Assembly: GCF_008123965.1 (NCBI RefSeq)
Contig: NZ_VSTH01000021.1
Location: 1-64,000, forward strand
Length of the DNA stretch: 64,000 nucleotides
Direction: 5' to 3'
Source: Bradyrhizobium hipponense
Lineage (GTDB): Bacteria > Pseudomonadota > Alphaproteobacteria > Rhizobiales > Xanthobacteraceae
How positions within the stretch are numbered: the first letter of the stretch is position 1; each line of letters starts with the position of its first letter. Below are positions 1 to 9,113 of the stretch, one piece after another. A program made the translations under genes and the position numbers. The notes under the pieces were generated by a model. The model was not told the origin of the DNA. It ran no database searches and was given only the letters and a program-made list of their open reading frames with translations.

Positions 1-125
1 ATTCTTCACGGAGGACTAATTCGCATCCTGACCCACATTTTTCGCTGGTGGCCCGAAGGCGTGCGCGACTGCTGACACTGGATCAGCGCCGCAGACGGAT
101 TCGCGCACCGGAGCAAACAGCATCT

Positions 126-250
126 TTATTCGATCACCTCGCCGGCACGAGGCGGGCAGCGTGGGCGGAATGTCAACGCCGAGCGCCTTGGATGTCTTGA
201 GATTGATGACCAGCTCAAACTTGGTTGTCGGGACCGAATTTGATAAAAAC
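126..250 (-). pseudogene. Remnant of ABC-type substrate-binding protein (C-terminus)
   Basis: Read on the minus strand, this stretch encodes PTTKFELVINLKTSKALG followed by IPPTLPA, which is the hallmark C-terminal end of the ABC_sub_bind (PF04392-type) periplasmic proteins common in Bradyrhizobium. After IPPTLPA the frame is lost, but the neighbouring frame resumes with A-G-E-V-I-E and a TAA at 126-128, matching the family's usual ADEVIE ending. So the true C-terminus is present with a frameshift just before it. Upstream of about 250 no further similarity is recognisable in any frame, so nearly all of the gene is gone. The family match is from memory. Confidence 0.6.
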
Positions 251-279
251 ATCGCCGCCGCACTGCCGGATCGTGACAA

Positions 280-793
280 TCGCCGCAGTCCAGAGCTGCT
301 TCACGCCGGCCACGAAAGCTATTGCGATAACGATTATATATGGCGGTTCTTGATAGAACCTCCTAGCGCGTAAGGCGGTCCGTTGACGATCATCGTTCAA
401 CGGCACAGCGCGTCAATCAGCCGGATGTCCACACAGAGAGGTTCCTAGGTCCTATGATCAAGGTACCGTACAGGTCTCGGACATCCGTCCGCCACATCAC
501 GGACATTTCACCATTGCGCATAGTCGAAGGAGACTCTGAGCCCCGCGGCTCTCGTGGTCCGCGTTCGCTTTTTCGGTGTACTGCCGTGAGGTGATTACAA
601 TTACAGCACGGAACGGCATTCGGCTCCTACCTTGAGTGCCTGCCGGTGAACCGCTGGTTGGGCCAAGGATGGAGGATGGACGGTTTCGGGAGCCAGTCTT
701 CCGCAAGCCTCTTCCTCGCCAAAAGACCCGAGAGTGGGTGTATGATTTTCTTTTAATTGGATCTCCGTGCAATGGGATGACGGAGAGCTTTTT
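280..793. other. Intergenic region without a recognisable gene
   Basis: Short open frames occur on both strands but none has a plausible ribosome site, codon usage or family resemblance. The last part presumably carries the promoter of the response regulator that starts at 794. Confidence 0.5.
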
Positions 794-1456
794 ATGAAGG
801 TTCTTATTGTCGACGATCATGCGTTAATTCGAGAGGCGCTGCACGCTGTCCTGAAACAACTGAAGCGAGAAGTGGTCGTATTTGAAGCTTCGAACAGCCG
901 TCAGGCAATGCACATAGTCGAGGAACATCCCGACATCAGCCTCATTTTGCTGGATATCAATTTGCCTGATCGAGATGGCTTCTCTGTCCTCCGCGAACTG
1001 CGAGACCGCTATCCGACCGTTGCGATCATCATTCTTTCGTCCTCGGATGATCAAGACACAGTCAAGCGCGCTTTCGAACTTGGCGCTCTGGGTTTCATCC
1101 CGAAAACTACCGAACGTGAGGTCATGCTCAACGCCATCAAGTTAGTGTTCTCCGGCGGTATTTACATTCCCTCGGAAATTCTGGAGGAAACAACATCTCC
1201 ACATCTTACAACTAAGCCAGCGCCGCGCGACTCTCCCAAGAGTCTCGGATTGACCGATCGGCAGATTGAAGTGCTTGGGCTCCTGATGAAGGGAAAAAGC
1301 AACAAGTCCATTGCCAATATCCTGAATATGGCAGTGCCGACAGTGAAGAACCACATCACGGTCGTTCTCAAGGCGCTCAACGTAACTAGCCGCACCGAAG
1401 CAGTAATAAAAGTCGGAAAAATGGGCTGGGAGTTGCCGCCGAAATCTGAATCATAA
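794..1456 (+). CDS. NarL/FixJ-type response regulator with LuxR HTH
   Basis: The 220-residue product has a receiver domain (about residues 1-120) with the acidic pair D7-D8, phosphoacceptor D54 in ILLDINLPD and K104 in FIPK. A LuxR-type helix-turn-helix follows at about 155-215 (LTDRQIEVLGLLMKGKSNKSI, then VKNHI). The ATG at 794 is preferred over an in-frame ATG at 767 because GGAGAG lies just upstream and the receiver fold begins directly with MKVLIVDDH. It converges on the hybrid kinase gene, overlapping its end by 6 bp, which suggests but does not prove that the two form a phosphorelay. The regulated genes cannot be deduced. Confidence 0.93.
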   Translation: MKVLIVDDHALIREALHAVLKQLKREVVVFEASNSRQAMHIVEEHPDISLILLDINLPDRDGFSVLRELRDRYPTVAIIILSSSDDQDTVKRAFELGALGFIPKTTEREVMLNAIKLVFSGGIYIPSEILEETTSPHLTTKPAPRDSPKSLGLTDRQIEVLGLLMKGKSNKSIANILNMAVPTVKNHITVVLKALNVTSRTEAVIKVGKMGWELPPKSES

Positions 1457-3571
1457 AGCCGCCCCGGTGTCTCTCCTGTTGTCATGATCCCTAAATAACT
1501 CGTGCATGACAGCGCGGAGCCGCATTGGGTCGACCGGCTTGTGCAGCAAAATGTATCCTCTATCGTTAGCATCACGTAATGGTTCAGGTGCCGTATCGCC
1601 GCTGATAAGAATGGCTGGAATTGATGAGCCCAACGCCGCATTAATTAGTTCGATCGCCCTGATCCCGGTCGTTCCGCTCGCAAGATGATAATCCGAGATT
1701 ATAAGGTCGGGGCGTTGTTGGTGCTCAGCAAGTCGGACAAGTGCAGCTTCGTCGGACCCGGCGGTAAGGACGGAGTATCCCCAGTTGCCTAGCAATCCGG
1801 CTGTTCCTTCCAGCACCATTGGCGCATCGGCAATAACAAGAACTACCCTGCCTTCGACCGCAAAGGCCGCAGGGCGAGGTAAGTCGACGGGCTCGGTGGA
1901 CGTGGCGCATTCATCTACCATCGGAACCAGGATCGCGAATCGCGAACCTCGGCCCACAGTCGAAGCTAAGTCGATTTGATGGTTGAGAAGTAGGCGGAGC
2001 CTGTCGACAATAGCCAGGCCAAGCCCCAGGCCGCCGTACCGGTTCGGTTCTGGGGCAGGAAGTCGAAAAAACTCGCCAAAGATATTCTGCTTCTGATCCT
2101 CAGGAATGCCGGGACCGCTATCCCATACTTCGATACGCAACATTTCACCGCGCCGACAACATCCGACGATGACCCCGCCCCGCAATGTATAGCGCACAGC
2201 ATTGGATACCAGATTGAGCAGTATGCGTTCGAGCAGCATGGCGTCGCTCCGCACCCAGGCGTCACTTCGCCTAACGCGTAGGCGCAAGCCTTTTTCTCGC
2301 GTTGCTCGATCAAACCTCGTCTCAATTGTTTGCAACAGACGTGCGATCGGGAATTCGGTAATTTTGGGGGTAAGGATCCCGGCATCGAGCCTGGAAATAT
2401 CCAGGAGCGAGTTGAACATTTCATCCATTTCTTTGCGCGTTGCATCGATCTGCTCGATCGTCTTTGTCCTTTCACCCGATTTGAGCGGCGTGCGCAGCTG
2501 TGCAACGAACAGGCCTAGTGCATGTAGTGGCTGCCGCAAATCATGGCTCGCCATGGCAAAAAAGCGCGATTTTGCTGCATTGGCGAGCTCCAGCTGTTGC
2601 GTACGCTCTGCGACCTTCCGTTCGAGGTCGATCTGCGCGCGGCGCAGACGTTCCTCCGCTTTCTTGCGCACCTCAACGTCGGCGCTCAGTAACAAGCTTG
2701 GAACGGTAATACTGATCAGGAACATCAGCACCAGTAGGAATGAAGCGTTGAGATCCGCGGTCGTAAAGGGACCGCCGCCCGTGAGCGTCCCCCAAATCGT
2801 CATGCCCGCAAGCACCAGCGCAACCGTTGCGGTGTCACGTGGACCGCGGCGCAGCGCCGCCCACAACATTGGTAGGATCGCAAGAAAACCCAGTGGATCT
2901 CGACTCGGCGTTTGCTCGATCAGGGGGCTGAAAGCAATGAGTCCAACAGCCGCCGCGGTTGCGAGGACGCCGACCGTCTCCAAAAATTCATTGCGGTTGA
3001 AAGCGTGATAGTGGCTTGATGCCCAAAGCACGATAACGGGGACAATGACCAGCGCGCCGGTCACATCTCCCAGCCACCATGTGACCCAGGCGTTTGCGAA
3101 ATTGGTCGGTTCGATGTACCCGGCGATTGCCAGGCTGGTCAGTCCGAGGCTGGCGCTGATCGGTGTCGCGATCACGAAGCAAATCAGAGCAAACTTCGCG
3201 ACAGAATTTGGCGTCGAAAACGTATTGCATCCGCCCGACCATCGCTTGATCAGGTACGCGCCAACAACCGCTTCAAGAGAGTTGCCGGTCGCAATCGCAA
3301 TTGCGGTGGCAACGGAGCCGGCGGTCGTCGCATTGGCGATCACCGCCGCCGTGAAAATTGCGGGCCAAGTCCGATATCCCCACAACAGCACCGCCGCCAG
3401 CGCGACCCCCGTCGGTGGCCAAATTGGCGTTGCACTGGGATGAATAGAGGCGAGAGCAAGGCCGCCTTTTGCCAGGGCGAAATAGATCACGCCAATTGCG
3501 ACCAGACCACCGGCTTGGCCAATGCCTCGGCGGAACTTTATCTCCGGCGTTAATGATCGTGGATCGGACAT
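1451..3571 (-). CDS. MASE1-type hybrid sensor histidine kinase
   Basis: The 706-residue membrane kinase starts with a multi-helix hydrophobic region (about 20-295) resembling the MASE1 sensor domain, then a short coiled coil (about 300-335). Next come a HisKA domain with phosphoacceptor H343 in SHDLRQPLHAL, an ATPase domain with N box (LLNLVSNAV), G1 (DSGPGIP) and G2 (GLGLGLAI), and a C-terminal receiver (about 575-700). In the receiver D627 (LIISDYHL) and K678 (LLHKPV) are kept, but the usual N-terminal acidic pair has become A-D (VLVIADAPMVL). The kinase end overlaps the end of the convergent LuxR-type regulator, its likely partner. The signal sensed is unknown. Confidence 0.93.
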   Translation of the reverse strand: MSDPRSLTPEIKFRRGIGQAGGLVAIGVIYFALAKGGLALASIHPSATPIWPPTGVALAAVLLWGYRTWPAIFTAAVIANATTAGSVATAIAIATGNSLEAVVGAYLIKRWSGGCNTFSTPNSVAKFALICFVIATPISASLGLTSLAIAGYIEPTNFANAWVTWWLGDVTGALVIVPVIVLWASSHYHAFNRNEFLETVGVLATAAAVGLIAFSPLIEQTPSRDPLGFLAILPMLWAALRRGPRDTATVALVLAGMTIWGTLTGGGPFTTADLNASFLLVLMFLISITVPSLLLSADVEVRKKAEERLRRAQIDLERKVAERTQQLELANAAKSRFFAMASHDLRQPLHALGLFVAQLRTPLKSGERTKTIEQIDATRKEMDEMFNSLLDISRLDAGILTPKITEFPIARLLQTIETRFDRATREKGLRLRVRRSDAWVRSDAMLLERILLNLVSNAVRYTLRGGVIVGCCRRGEMLRIEVWDSGPGIPEDQKQNIFGEFFRLPAPEPNRYGGLGLGLAIVDRLRLLLNHQIDLASTVGRGSRFAILVPMVDECATSTEPVDLPRPAAFAVEGRVVLVIADAPMVLEGTAGLLGNWGYSVLTAGSDEAALVRLAEHQQRPDLIISDYHLASGTTGIRAIELINAALGSSIPAILISGDTAPEPLRDANDRGYILLHKPVDPMRLRAVMHELFRDHDNRRDTGAAL

Positions 3572-3870
3572 CGTCGACGCCTAGACTAGGCAGTTAGATC
3601 GTCCACCATGACTGACCTTTTGGTCTCCTTGACAAAGATCAGAGATCGCTGGGCAAAAGGGGCGCGCGGCATTTGTGGGCCGTTGCTTGTTACGCAGTAG
3701 CGGCCATTCTTTGCGCCAGTTCAGCATCAAGCTCTGGCAACAGCACGATGCCATCCTGATCGCTGCCGGATGAATGCAGCACGATCCGCGTGCACCCGCA
3801 CCATAGGTGAAGCCCTAAATCTCCCCGCTGAATAAGACATTCTTCGAGAGCCCCTTGTCTTGTGGCCGCT

Positions 3871-4056
3871 TCAATTCGGTGGCCCGTGACCGATCTCGTG
3901 CTGCTTGTCAATGCAACTCCGATCGGCAGCGTCGGCGGCATCGCAGTCCGCTTGTAGGATTTCAGGACTTTGACCCGCGATCAGAAGCTGCTTCCGCATT
4001 TCAGCGAGGCGGGCGCGGCAGTATTCTCGATAGAGCAGGTCGAATATGGCGGGCAT
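3871..4056 (-). CDS. Possible small hypothetical protein
   Basis: A 61-residue frame starts MPAIFDLLYREYCRARLAEM, an amphipathic, protein-like sequence, with a GGGGG stretch about 6 bases before the ATG. The second half (from about residue 30) is less convincing, and the minus-strand frame 3690-3941 overlaps it in another phase. The two together may represent one frameshifted gene. No family is recognised. Confidence 0.3.
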   Translation of the reverse strand: MPAIFDLLYREYCRARLAEMRKQLLIAGQSPEILQADCDAADAADRSCIDKQHEIGHGPPN

Positions 4057-4564
4057 CGTTGCCCCCGTCGTTTGACTATCACTGTAAAAGATATTTCCAC
4101 CACGAAATTTCGGATGAGCTTAGCCCTGTCGGTGGCTGTCGGATGTGAGCCCATTCACAGGCTGCGCCAATTCGAGACGCTCAAAGGGCGATAGGCTCAC
4201 TTGCTTGCCGCTGTAAGAAAGGAGCAGGGCTCGTTACCTACAATGTAATATAGCAGCCGTCTGTTTCGGCAATACTTCGTCAAACAACTCAAGGCTGCTG
4301 CCGCCAAGCCAAAAATCCAACCACAGCGCGAAATCACACACTACTGGCTGCAAGCACAATTGGGTGCAACGCCGACTGAGACGCTAAAGGCATCGAGATC
4401 AATTGCGCGATCAAAGCTCGCAGCCATGCCGATGTGCGCGAATGTCCTCGAGCCATCCACATGAACCACCAACATCAACGCTTCGATCGCGGCCTGTCAT
4501 TCCGGCGCGTATGCTTGCGCTAAGCAGCCTGCAAATGATCCCGACACCTCCTCGCGCGGTCGGC

Positions 4565-4747
4565 TCAGTGTCTGCCTTCCAAGTCTTGCTTAATGAGTTT
4601 AATCGCCGCCTTTATGCGCTGGATTTCGACCGCTTGCTCCTCTGCGCTATACGAGACTTCGCCGCGTTCGATGCGGGCTAGACGATCCCTGTATGTCGCG
4701 AGAAGCTGCTCTTGGTATTCACGGACGCCGACTAGCGGTTCGAACCT
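4565..4747 (-). pseudogene. Start-less coding remnant, unknown family
   Basis: Between an upstream TGA (4748-4750) and a TGA at 4565-4567 the minus strand reads as a charged helical peptide (YQEQLLATYRDRLARIERGE, then AEEQAVEIQRIKAAIKLIKQ). It looks like genuine coding sequence but has no ATG, GTG or TTG start. I read it as the C-terminal remnant of a small gene whose 5' end is lost. Function unknown. Confidence 0.3.
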
Positions 4748-5122
4748 TCAACAAGGTAAACTGACCAGCGCAAATCCGGTTAACGCCTGTTAGCCAACCT
4801 CCCTGTGGAGACCCCACGGAGTGAAGGTCATCACCGCTCCGATGCTCATTTCGTCGGCGTTCACCGCCCTAGCCGCTGATCTGATCGGGAGGGCCACCAT
4901 CGTCGATCGGACACCTCAAAGTCTCCCATTGCTTCCGCCCATCAACGTGCACCGGCCCCTCGTCGCTCGAAGCTGAGACAACGATCTGCGATTGAATGGC
5001 GCGCTCAGAGTGCGGCGGGCGCTGTTGTCGCGATCGCAGCATCGAGCCGGTGCACGACGGCCGCATTCAACCCTCGGGCCAATTCTAGGCACGCATCAAT
5101 GCGTTTGAGTTGCGCCAGCTGT

Positions 5123-5296
5123 TTAGCCACCAGACCGAAGAAATGGATCCACGGACCCAGCTAATCGGTCCACCAGTTGCACGACGGCCGGCGTGGACTG
5201 CTTTTCGGAAGGCCGCGACCCGACAGAATTGACTGCCAGCCCACTACCGGCGGCAAGAACAGCCATCACAATCGCGGCGATATATTCGGTCCTCAT
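5123..5296 (-). CDS. Small protein with N-terminal hydrophobic segment
   Basis: A 57-residue product begins MRTEYIAAIVMAVLAAGSGL, a typical signal peptide or membrane anchor, followed by a short polar tail. The ATG at 5296 is chosen over the longer frame from 5434 because GGGAG lies 8 bases upstream and the hydrophobic segment then becomes N-terminal. No family recognised; probably membrane-anchored or periplasmic. Confidence 0.5.
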   Translation of the reverse strand: MRTEYIAAIVMAVLAAGSGLAVNSVGSRPSEKQSTPAVVQLVDRLAGSVDPFLRSGG

Positions 5297-5706
5297 GGCG
5301 ATGGCTCCCTCATCGCCCCAGAAACTAACCGGGCAGTCTAAGAAATGGTTCCCGAACGCCGCGCGGCTCGATGTCTTCGCCCGCATCGGAAGTTGCCGCC
5401 ATAGCGCCCACGACTGGCCTTCCGAATGGAACATCGCCGTCGCGATCAGAAATCAGGAACGAAGTTCGCCTACGAGGCTTTAAAAGCATGAGACCGTCGC
5501 TCGCCGGTAATTAACACGGCGCATGTCGCGGATAGCCAAAGGTCGCCGACCCGCTTTTCTCTACAAGCGCTCGCGCCAGATAGCCAAAAGCGGCGGTCTC
5601 GGATTACACTTAATCGCCAGCCGCGCCCCGATCGTTTGCGGGGGGAGCGTACTGGGCTGCTGTCGGCCTGCCGGTGGCGTTGTCTTACCGAACCGGAGGC
5701 TCCGTC

Positions 5707-5907
5707 ATGCGCAACCGCATCGACATCGACCACGTCCACTGCCGGGCAATCATTCGAGTGATTGGCAAGAGACTGGGCGCGTCGCTGAAACCAGAACCGG
5801 AACTACCGGCGAAGCTTAGAATGCAAATCGATCGGCTCCGGAAATTGGAGGAGCAGCCACCTCCGATCATTCCAGCGGCCAAGCGCTGGAACAAGCCGCG
5901 CGGTTGA
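5707..5907 (+). CDS. Small conserved-looking hypothetical protein
   Basis: A 66-residue basic protein (MRNRIDIDHVHCRAIIRVIG at its start) with a middle helix rich in Arg and Leu and a Pro-rich tail. GGAGG sits 8 bases before the ATG. The composition reminds me of small soluble hypothetical proteins common in Bradyrhizobium, but I cannot name a function. It is followed 43 bp downstream by another small gene on the same strand. Confidence 0.6.
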   Translation: MRNRIDIDHVHCRAIIRVIGKRLGASLKPEPELPAKLRMQIDRLRKLEEQPPPIIPAAKRWNKPRG

Positions 5908-5949
5908 GCCGCATGAGCCGCAGACGGCTCGGCCGAACATGGACGAGCG

Positions 5950-6159
5950 ATGCCACCGGTGAAGCTTCGCGCATCAAGGATTTTGAGTGAGTACGGTGAG
6001 GCGCAATCCGAATTGATCGGCAAAGCCGTCGTCCTTACCGACGGAAAGGCAGGCACGGTGGAGAACGTTTGGCTGGATGAATTGCACGGGCTCCGGATTT
6101 CGATCAAAGGTCATGATGGAAGATGGCCGGTCTCAACCATCAAGTTCGCGGAGAACTAG
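5950..6159 (+). CDS. Small hypothetical protein, beta-rich
   Basis: A 69-residue product whose second half (LIGKAVVLTDGKAGTVENVW, then LHGLRISIKG) reads like a small beta-barrel of the PRC-barrel kind: a short glycine-rich strand pattern ending in WPVSTIKF. It may be co-transcribed with the gene at 5707. The PRC-barrel idea rests only on the pattern of hydrophobic and glycine residues. Confidence 0.6.
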   Translation: MPPVKLRASRILSEYGEAQSELIGKAVVLTDGKAGTVENVWLDELHGLRISIKGHDGRWPVSTIKFAEN

Positions 6160-6289
6160 ACCTTCGCATCCGCGGCGCGCGCTCTTTCAGAACATTCCGA
6201 GCAGGATGAAAGTAAGCGCGATTTTCCCCGCACGTTGACGCCTGCGCTTTTGACGGATGGCCTTCGTATCGGGGGGGCGTCTGGCCTGT

Positions 6290-7862
6290 TCAGGCAGTGG
6301 CGGTTTTGGGGAAGTTGAAGGGCAGCAGGTCGGTGATATCGGCGTCGCCCGCGCGCTGAGGCAATTCGGTGAGGACGAGGCGCAACCAGGCTAACGGCTC
6401 GACGCGTGAGGCGCGGCAGGTCAGCATCAGGCTGTAGACGACGGCGCTGGCCCTGGCGCCCTCGACGGTGTCGCTGAACAGCCAGCTCTTTCTGCCAGTG
6501 GCAAAGATTCTGATATCACGCTCCAGGAGATTGTTGTCGATCGGCATCCTGCCGTCCTCGGCGTAGCGCGTCAGATATTCCCATTGGTTTCGGGTGTAGG
6601 ATATGGCGTCGCCAAGCTTGCTGTCCGGCAAGACCTTCGGGGCGATTTGATCGAGCCATTCCTTGAGGGCGTTCAGGACGGGAATGCTGTGTTGCTGGCG
6701 GAAGCGGCGAATGCATTGATCTGGCGTTTCGCCTCTGTCTGGTTTTTCGTCCCGCGCCTGCCTTTCAACCCGGTAAAGCTGTTCGAAGAACCGCAGCGTC
6801 TGCTCGGGCGGACCGCCGCCTTTCTTCCTCGCCTTGAGGGCATCGACAAAGCGTCGCCTGGAGTGGGCCATGCATCCAATGTGGGTTGCCCCTTCCAGCG
6901 TGCGCCAGGCCGTATAGCCGTCACTCATCACGATGCCACGGTAATCGCCGAGAAAGGCCTGCGGGTGGATTTGGCCACGGCCTGGCTGATAATCGAGAAG
7001 CACGATGGGCTGGTCGCTGTCCTCGCCGCTGCGATAGGCCCACATATACGATGTGCTGGTGGCCTCTCTGTCCTTTTCCTTGAGGACCTGAACCGTCGTC
7101 TCGTCGCCATGGATGAGGGGCTGCGATCTGAGCCGCAGCTTCAGGGCGTCATAGATGCGCGAGAGATGCTTCTCGCTTGAGCCGATCACCCAGTGGCCCA
7201 GAGCGCCGCGGCTGACAGCAACACCGGCGCGTTCGAATGCCTGCGCCAGGCGGTAGAGCGGCGTGCCATCGACATACTTATGAACCAGCGCGAACGCCAG
7301 CGTTGAGGCTGTGGCAACGCTGCCCGGCAAGGGCTGCGTCGGCATCGGCGCCGTCACGACAGGTGCGTTGATCCCGGTGCGATCGCAATGGCGGCACCCA
7401 TATTTGAAGCGCACATTCTGTAAGACCTTCGCCTTCACCTCGATATGAAGTTGCTCGGTAACGGCCTCGCCCATGCGATGCATCTGGCCACGGCAACACG
7501 GACAGGCCTTCTGATCGTCGGGCAGGTCATACTCGACGCGCTCGCGCGGCAGGCTTGCCGGCAGCGGTCTGCGCCCGCGCTTTTTTCCTGTCGTACTTTC
7601 GACGGGTGGCAAACCTGTGTCCGGAAGTTCGGCGATATTGTCCGTATCACTGCCGGTGTCATCTTCGTCCGCGACCTGCTCAGCTTCATTGAAGAGACGA
7701 TCGACGTGCTTTTCGCTGCGTGGCGCAAAACGATGCAGGCGTGCCAGCGCCAGTTCTTCCTCGAGTTTGACGACGCGTTCGGCGAGCTGAAGGTTTCTCC
7801 GCCTGCAGCGCGGCAATCCGCGCCAAAAGCACTTCAACACTCGGTTTGCCGGTTCGATTCAT
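6290..7862 (-). pseudogene. tnpC: IS66 transposase TnpC, frameshifted near N-terminus
   Basis: The main frame (6290 to about 7800) encodes the IS66 DDE transposase. It has a zinc-finger-like CPCCRG segment, IHGDETTVQVL and IVMSDGYTAW with the first catalytic acids, and the C-terminal DNNLLERDIRIFATGRKSWL block with the last Glu. The true start, ATG at 7862 (MNRTGKPSVEVLLARIAAL), lies in a different frame. The phases join if one T of the three at 7794-7796 is removed. So there is a single-base insertion in codon 23 or so, either a real inactivating mutation or a sequencing error. The tnpB gene lies 52 bp upstream. Confidence 0.85.
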
Positions 7863-7914
7863 CGGATTCTTGAATCTGAACCGTACCGACGCGTCAACCG
7901 CTCAACTCGAGAGC

Positions 7915-8268
7915 TCAGCCGGCAACCTGATATTGCCGCAACGGATGGCGGACCATCGCATCGATATCGATGCCGTCGAGGATCCAGTGCAATTGCTCGG
8001 TCGTAAGCGTGACGACCGCCTCTTGGCGGCGCGGCCATCGGAACTTGTCCTCGGTCAGCCGCTTCAGGACCAGCACGAAGCCGGACCGATCGAAGAACAG
8101 CAGCTTTATCCGGTCGCAACGGCGATTGCAGAACGCAAAAACCGCCGGAGCAAACGGATCGAGCGCCATCGTCTCCTGGACCAGAACCGCAAGGCTGTTG
8201 ATGCCAGCCCGGAAGTCGATCGGCCCACGGTGCAGATAGACTTGCAGGTCACCGCCCAGTCTGAACAT
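7915..8268 (-). CDS. tnpB: IS66 accessory protein TnpB
   Basis: The 117-residue product has the invariant features of the IS66 Orf2 family: an N-terminal VYLHRGPIDFRAGINSLAVL block, FAFCNRRCDRIKLLFFDRSG in the middle and KFRWPR near the C-terminus. Length is normal for the family. It overlaps the end of tnpA by 20 bp, the usual arrangement suggesting coupled translation. It is required with TnpA and TnpC for transposition, though its biochemical role is unclear. Confidence 0.93.
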   Translation of the reverse strand: MFRLGGDLQVYLHRGPIDFRAGINSLAVLVQETMALDPFAPAVFAFCNRRCDRIKLLFFDRSGFVLVLKRLTEDKFRWPRRQEAVVTLTTEQLHWILDGIDIDAMVRHPLRQYQVAG

Positions 8269-8641
8269 GGCTCAGTGCTCCGATGATCGCCGTCAATGCA
8301 TCTACATCGCCGCATTCCAGCGCGAGCTTCACGCCATTCGGCAGGGACGCGCTCACTTTGGCCGGAGAGCAAAAAGCTGCAGTCCTTTTGGATTCCGAAC
8401 CACGCACTTCATCGCAAGTCGCCGGCAAATCCACCGTCGCCACGCTGCTCTGCCGCGACAGGGCCCGATCGGCAGTCCTCTCAAGCTGAACCGGGATGAA
8501 CGCCGGTGGTGAAGACGGCGGCAGCGACCTGGTCGCCGTCCACTTCTTGATCCACTTCCGAAGAAGGTTCGCATTGACCCCATGTTCGAGCGCAAGCCTC
8601 GATACCGAAACCCCAGGTTCAAGGCAGGGCGAAGCGACCAA
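8249..8641 (-). CDS. tnpA: IS66 TnpA, N-terminally altered
   Basis: Residues CLEPGVSVSRLALEHGVN and LLRKWIKKW form the helix-turn-helix of the IS66 Orf1 DNA-binding protein, and the C-terminus (LPNGVKLALECGDVDALTAI) is typical too. The usual N-terminal 10-20 residues before the helix-turn-helix are missing: the frame there starts at a TTG and has no family resemblance. This fits loss of the right end of the element. I treat it as probably non-functional but the open frame is intact. Confidence 0.75.
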   Translation of the reverse strand: MVASPCLEPGVSVSRLALEHGVNANLLRKWIKKWTATRSLPPSSPPAFIPVQLERTADRALSRQSSVATVDLPATCDEVRGSESKRTAAFCSPAKVSASLPNGVKLALECGDVDALTAIIGALSHVQTGR

Positions 8642-8732
8642 GCAAAGCTCGGGCGAAACGCGCCGCGAGAACGCGAACGTGTGTCTGCAAGTGCAAATAA
8701 GAGTTGGAGGATTGCAGTGCCGCTCCTTGCTC

Positions 8733-8812
8733 CGTCATTGCGAGCGCTGCGAAGCAATCCAGAGTCTCTCCGCGGCGACAGACTGGATTGCTTCGCCGCG
8801 CTCGCAATGACG
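8733..8812. repeat. Palindromic intergenic repeat
   Basis: An 80-bp imperfect inverted repeat with arms beginning CGTCATTGCGAGCG and ending CGCTCGCAATGACG, and inner arms GAAGCAATCC and GGATTGCTTC. It can fold into one long hairpin. Elements of this type are scattered widely through Bradyrhizobium genomes, as I recall. It lies just beyond the damaged end of the IS66 element, perhaps marking the breakpoint. Confidence 0.8.
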
Positions 8813-8855
8813 ATGTGGAGACTACGAGCGCCACTCTATCACCGTCACCCTCGCG

Positions 8856-9051
8856 TCGATCGCGCTGGCCGACCAGCAGGGCGCATTGTCCTGGCGGTTG
8901 CGAACGGAGATGTCGCTGGCGCGGCTTCGTCGTGGGCAAGGCGCTGGAAATGAACTTGACGAGCTTGCGAAAAAACCCGCAGTTCTCCGAGGGATTCGAG
9001 ACCGCCGACCTCAAGGCGGCGCGGCTCATGCTGGATGGGCAGGCTGGCTGA
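8856..9051 (+). pseudogene. C-terminal remnant of ATPase regulator with helical repeats
   Basis: The plus strand first reads IALADQQGALSWRLRTEMSL and ARLRRGQG, then, after a phase change near 8940, FSEGFETADLKAARLML and a stop at 9049-9051. Both blocks belong together as the C-terminal end of the large winged-helix/ATPase/TPR-like regulators. The intact paralogs at 11213 and 19715 have the equivalent ALGWELRGAISLARVWR and a matching last helix. The rest of the gene is absent. This is a third, dead member of the family 2 kb from a live one. Confidence 0.6.
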
Positions 9052-9063
9052 TCGGGCGGAAGC

Positions 9064-9097
9064 AAAAGCCCGACGGACCGATCGGCCCGCCGGGCTT
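9064..9097 (-). terminator. Rho-independent terminator after the 9114 hydrolase gene
   Basis: On the minus strand the sequence forms a GCCCGGCGG / CCGTCGGGC stem (one G-U pair) with an 11-base loop, followed directly by TTTT. It begins 17 bp after the hydrolase stop codon. Confidence 0.7.
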
Positions 9098-9113
9098 GTC
9101 TGCGTGGCGCTAG

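Larger units (their letters stand above)
3572..5122. other. Gene-poor region
   Basis: About 1.5 kb with no confident gene. It has somewhat lower GC than its surroundings and several overlapping short frames. The only stretches that read like protein are listed separately (3871-4056 and 4565-4747, both minus). Another weak minus-strand frame at 3690-3941 ends in LPELDAELAQRMAA and overlaps the first in a different frame. It may be the frameshifted second half of one decayed gene. Confidence 0.5.
6212..8641. mobile_element. IS66-family insertion sequence, damaged
   Basis: The element carries the three IS66 genes in standard order on the minus strand (tnpA, tnpB, tnpC). On the left, GTAAGCG at 6212-6218 looks like the start of an IS66 terminal repeat, 70 bp beyond the end of tnpC. 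On the right I find no matching CGCTTAC, and tnpA has lost its usual N-terminus, so the right end appears deleted. tnpC also has a frameshift. The copy is probably no longer mobile by itself. The exact ends are inferred. Confidence 0.75.
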
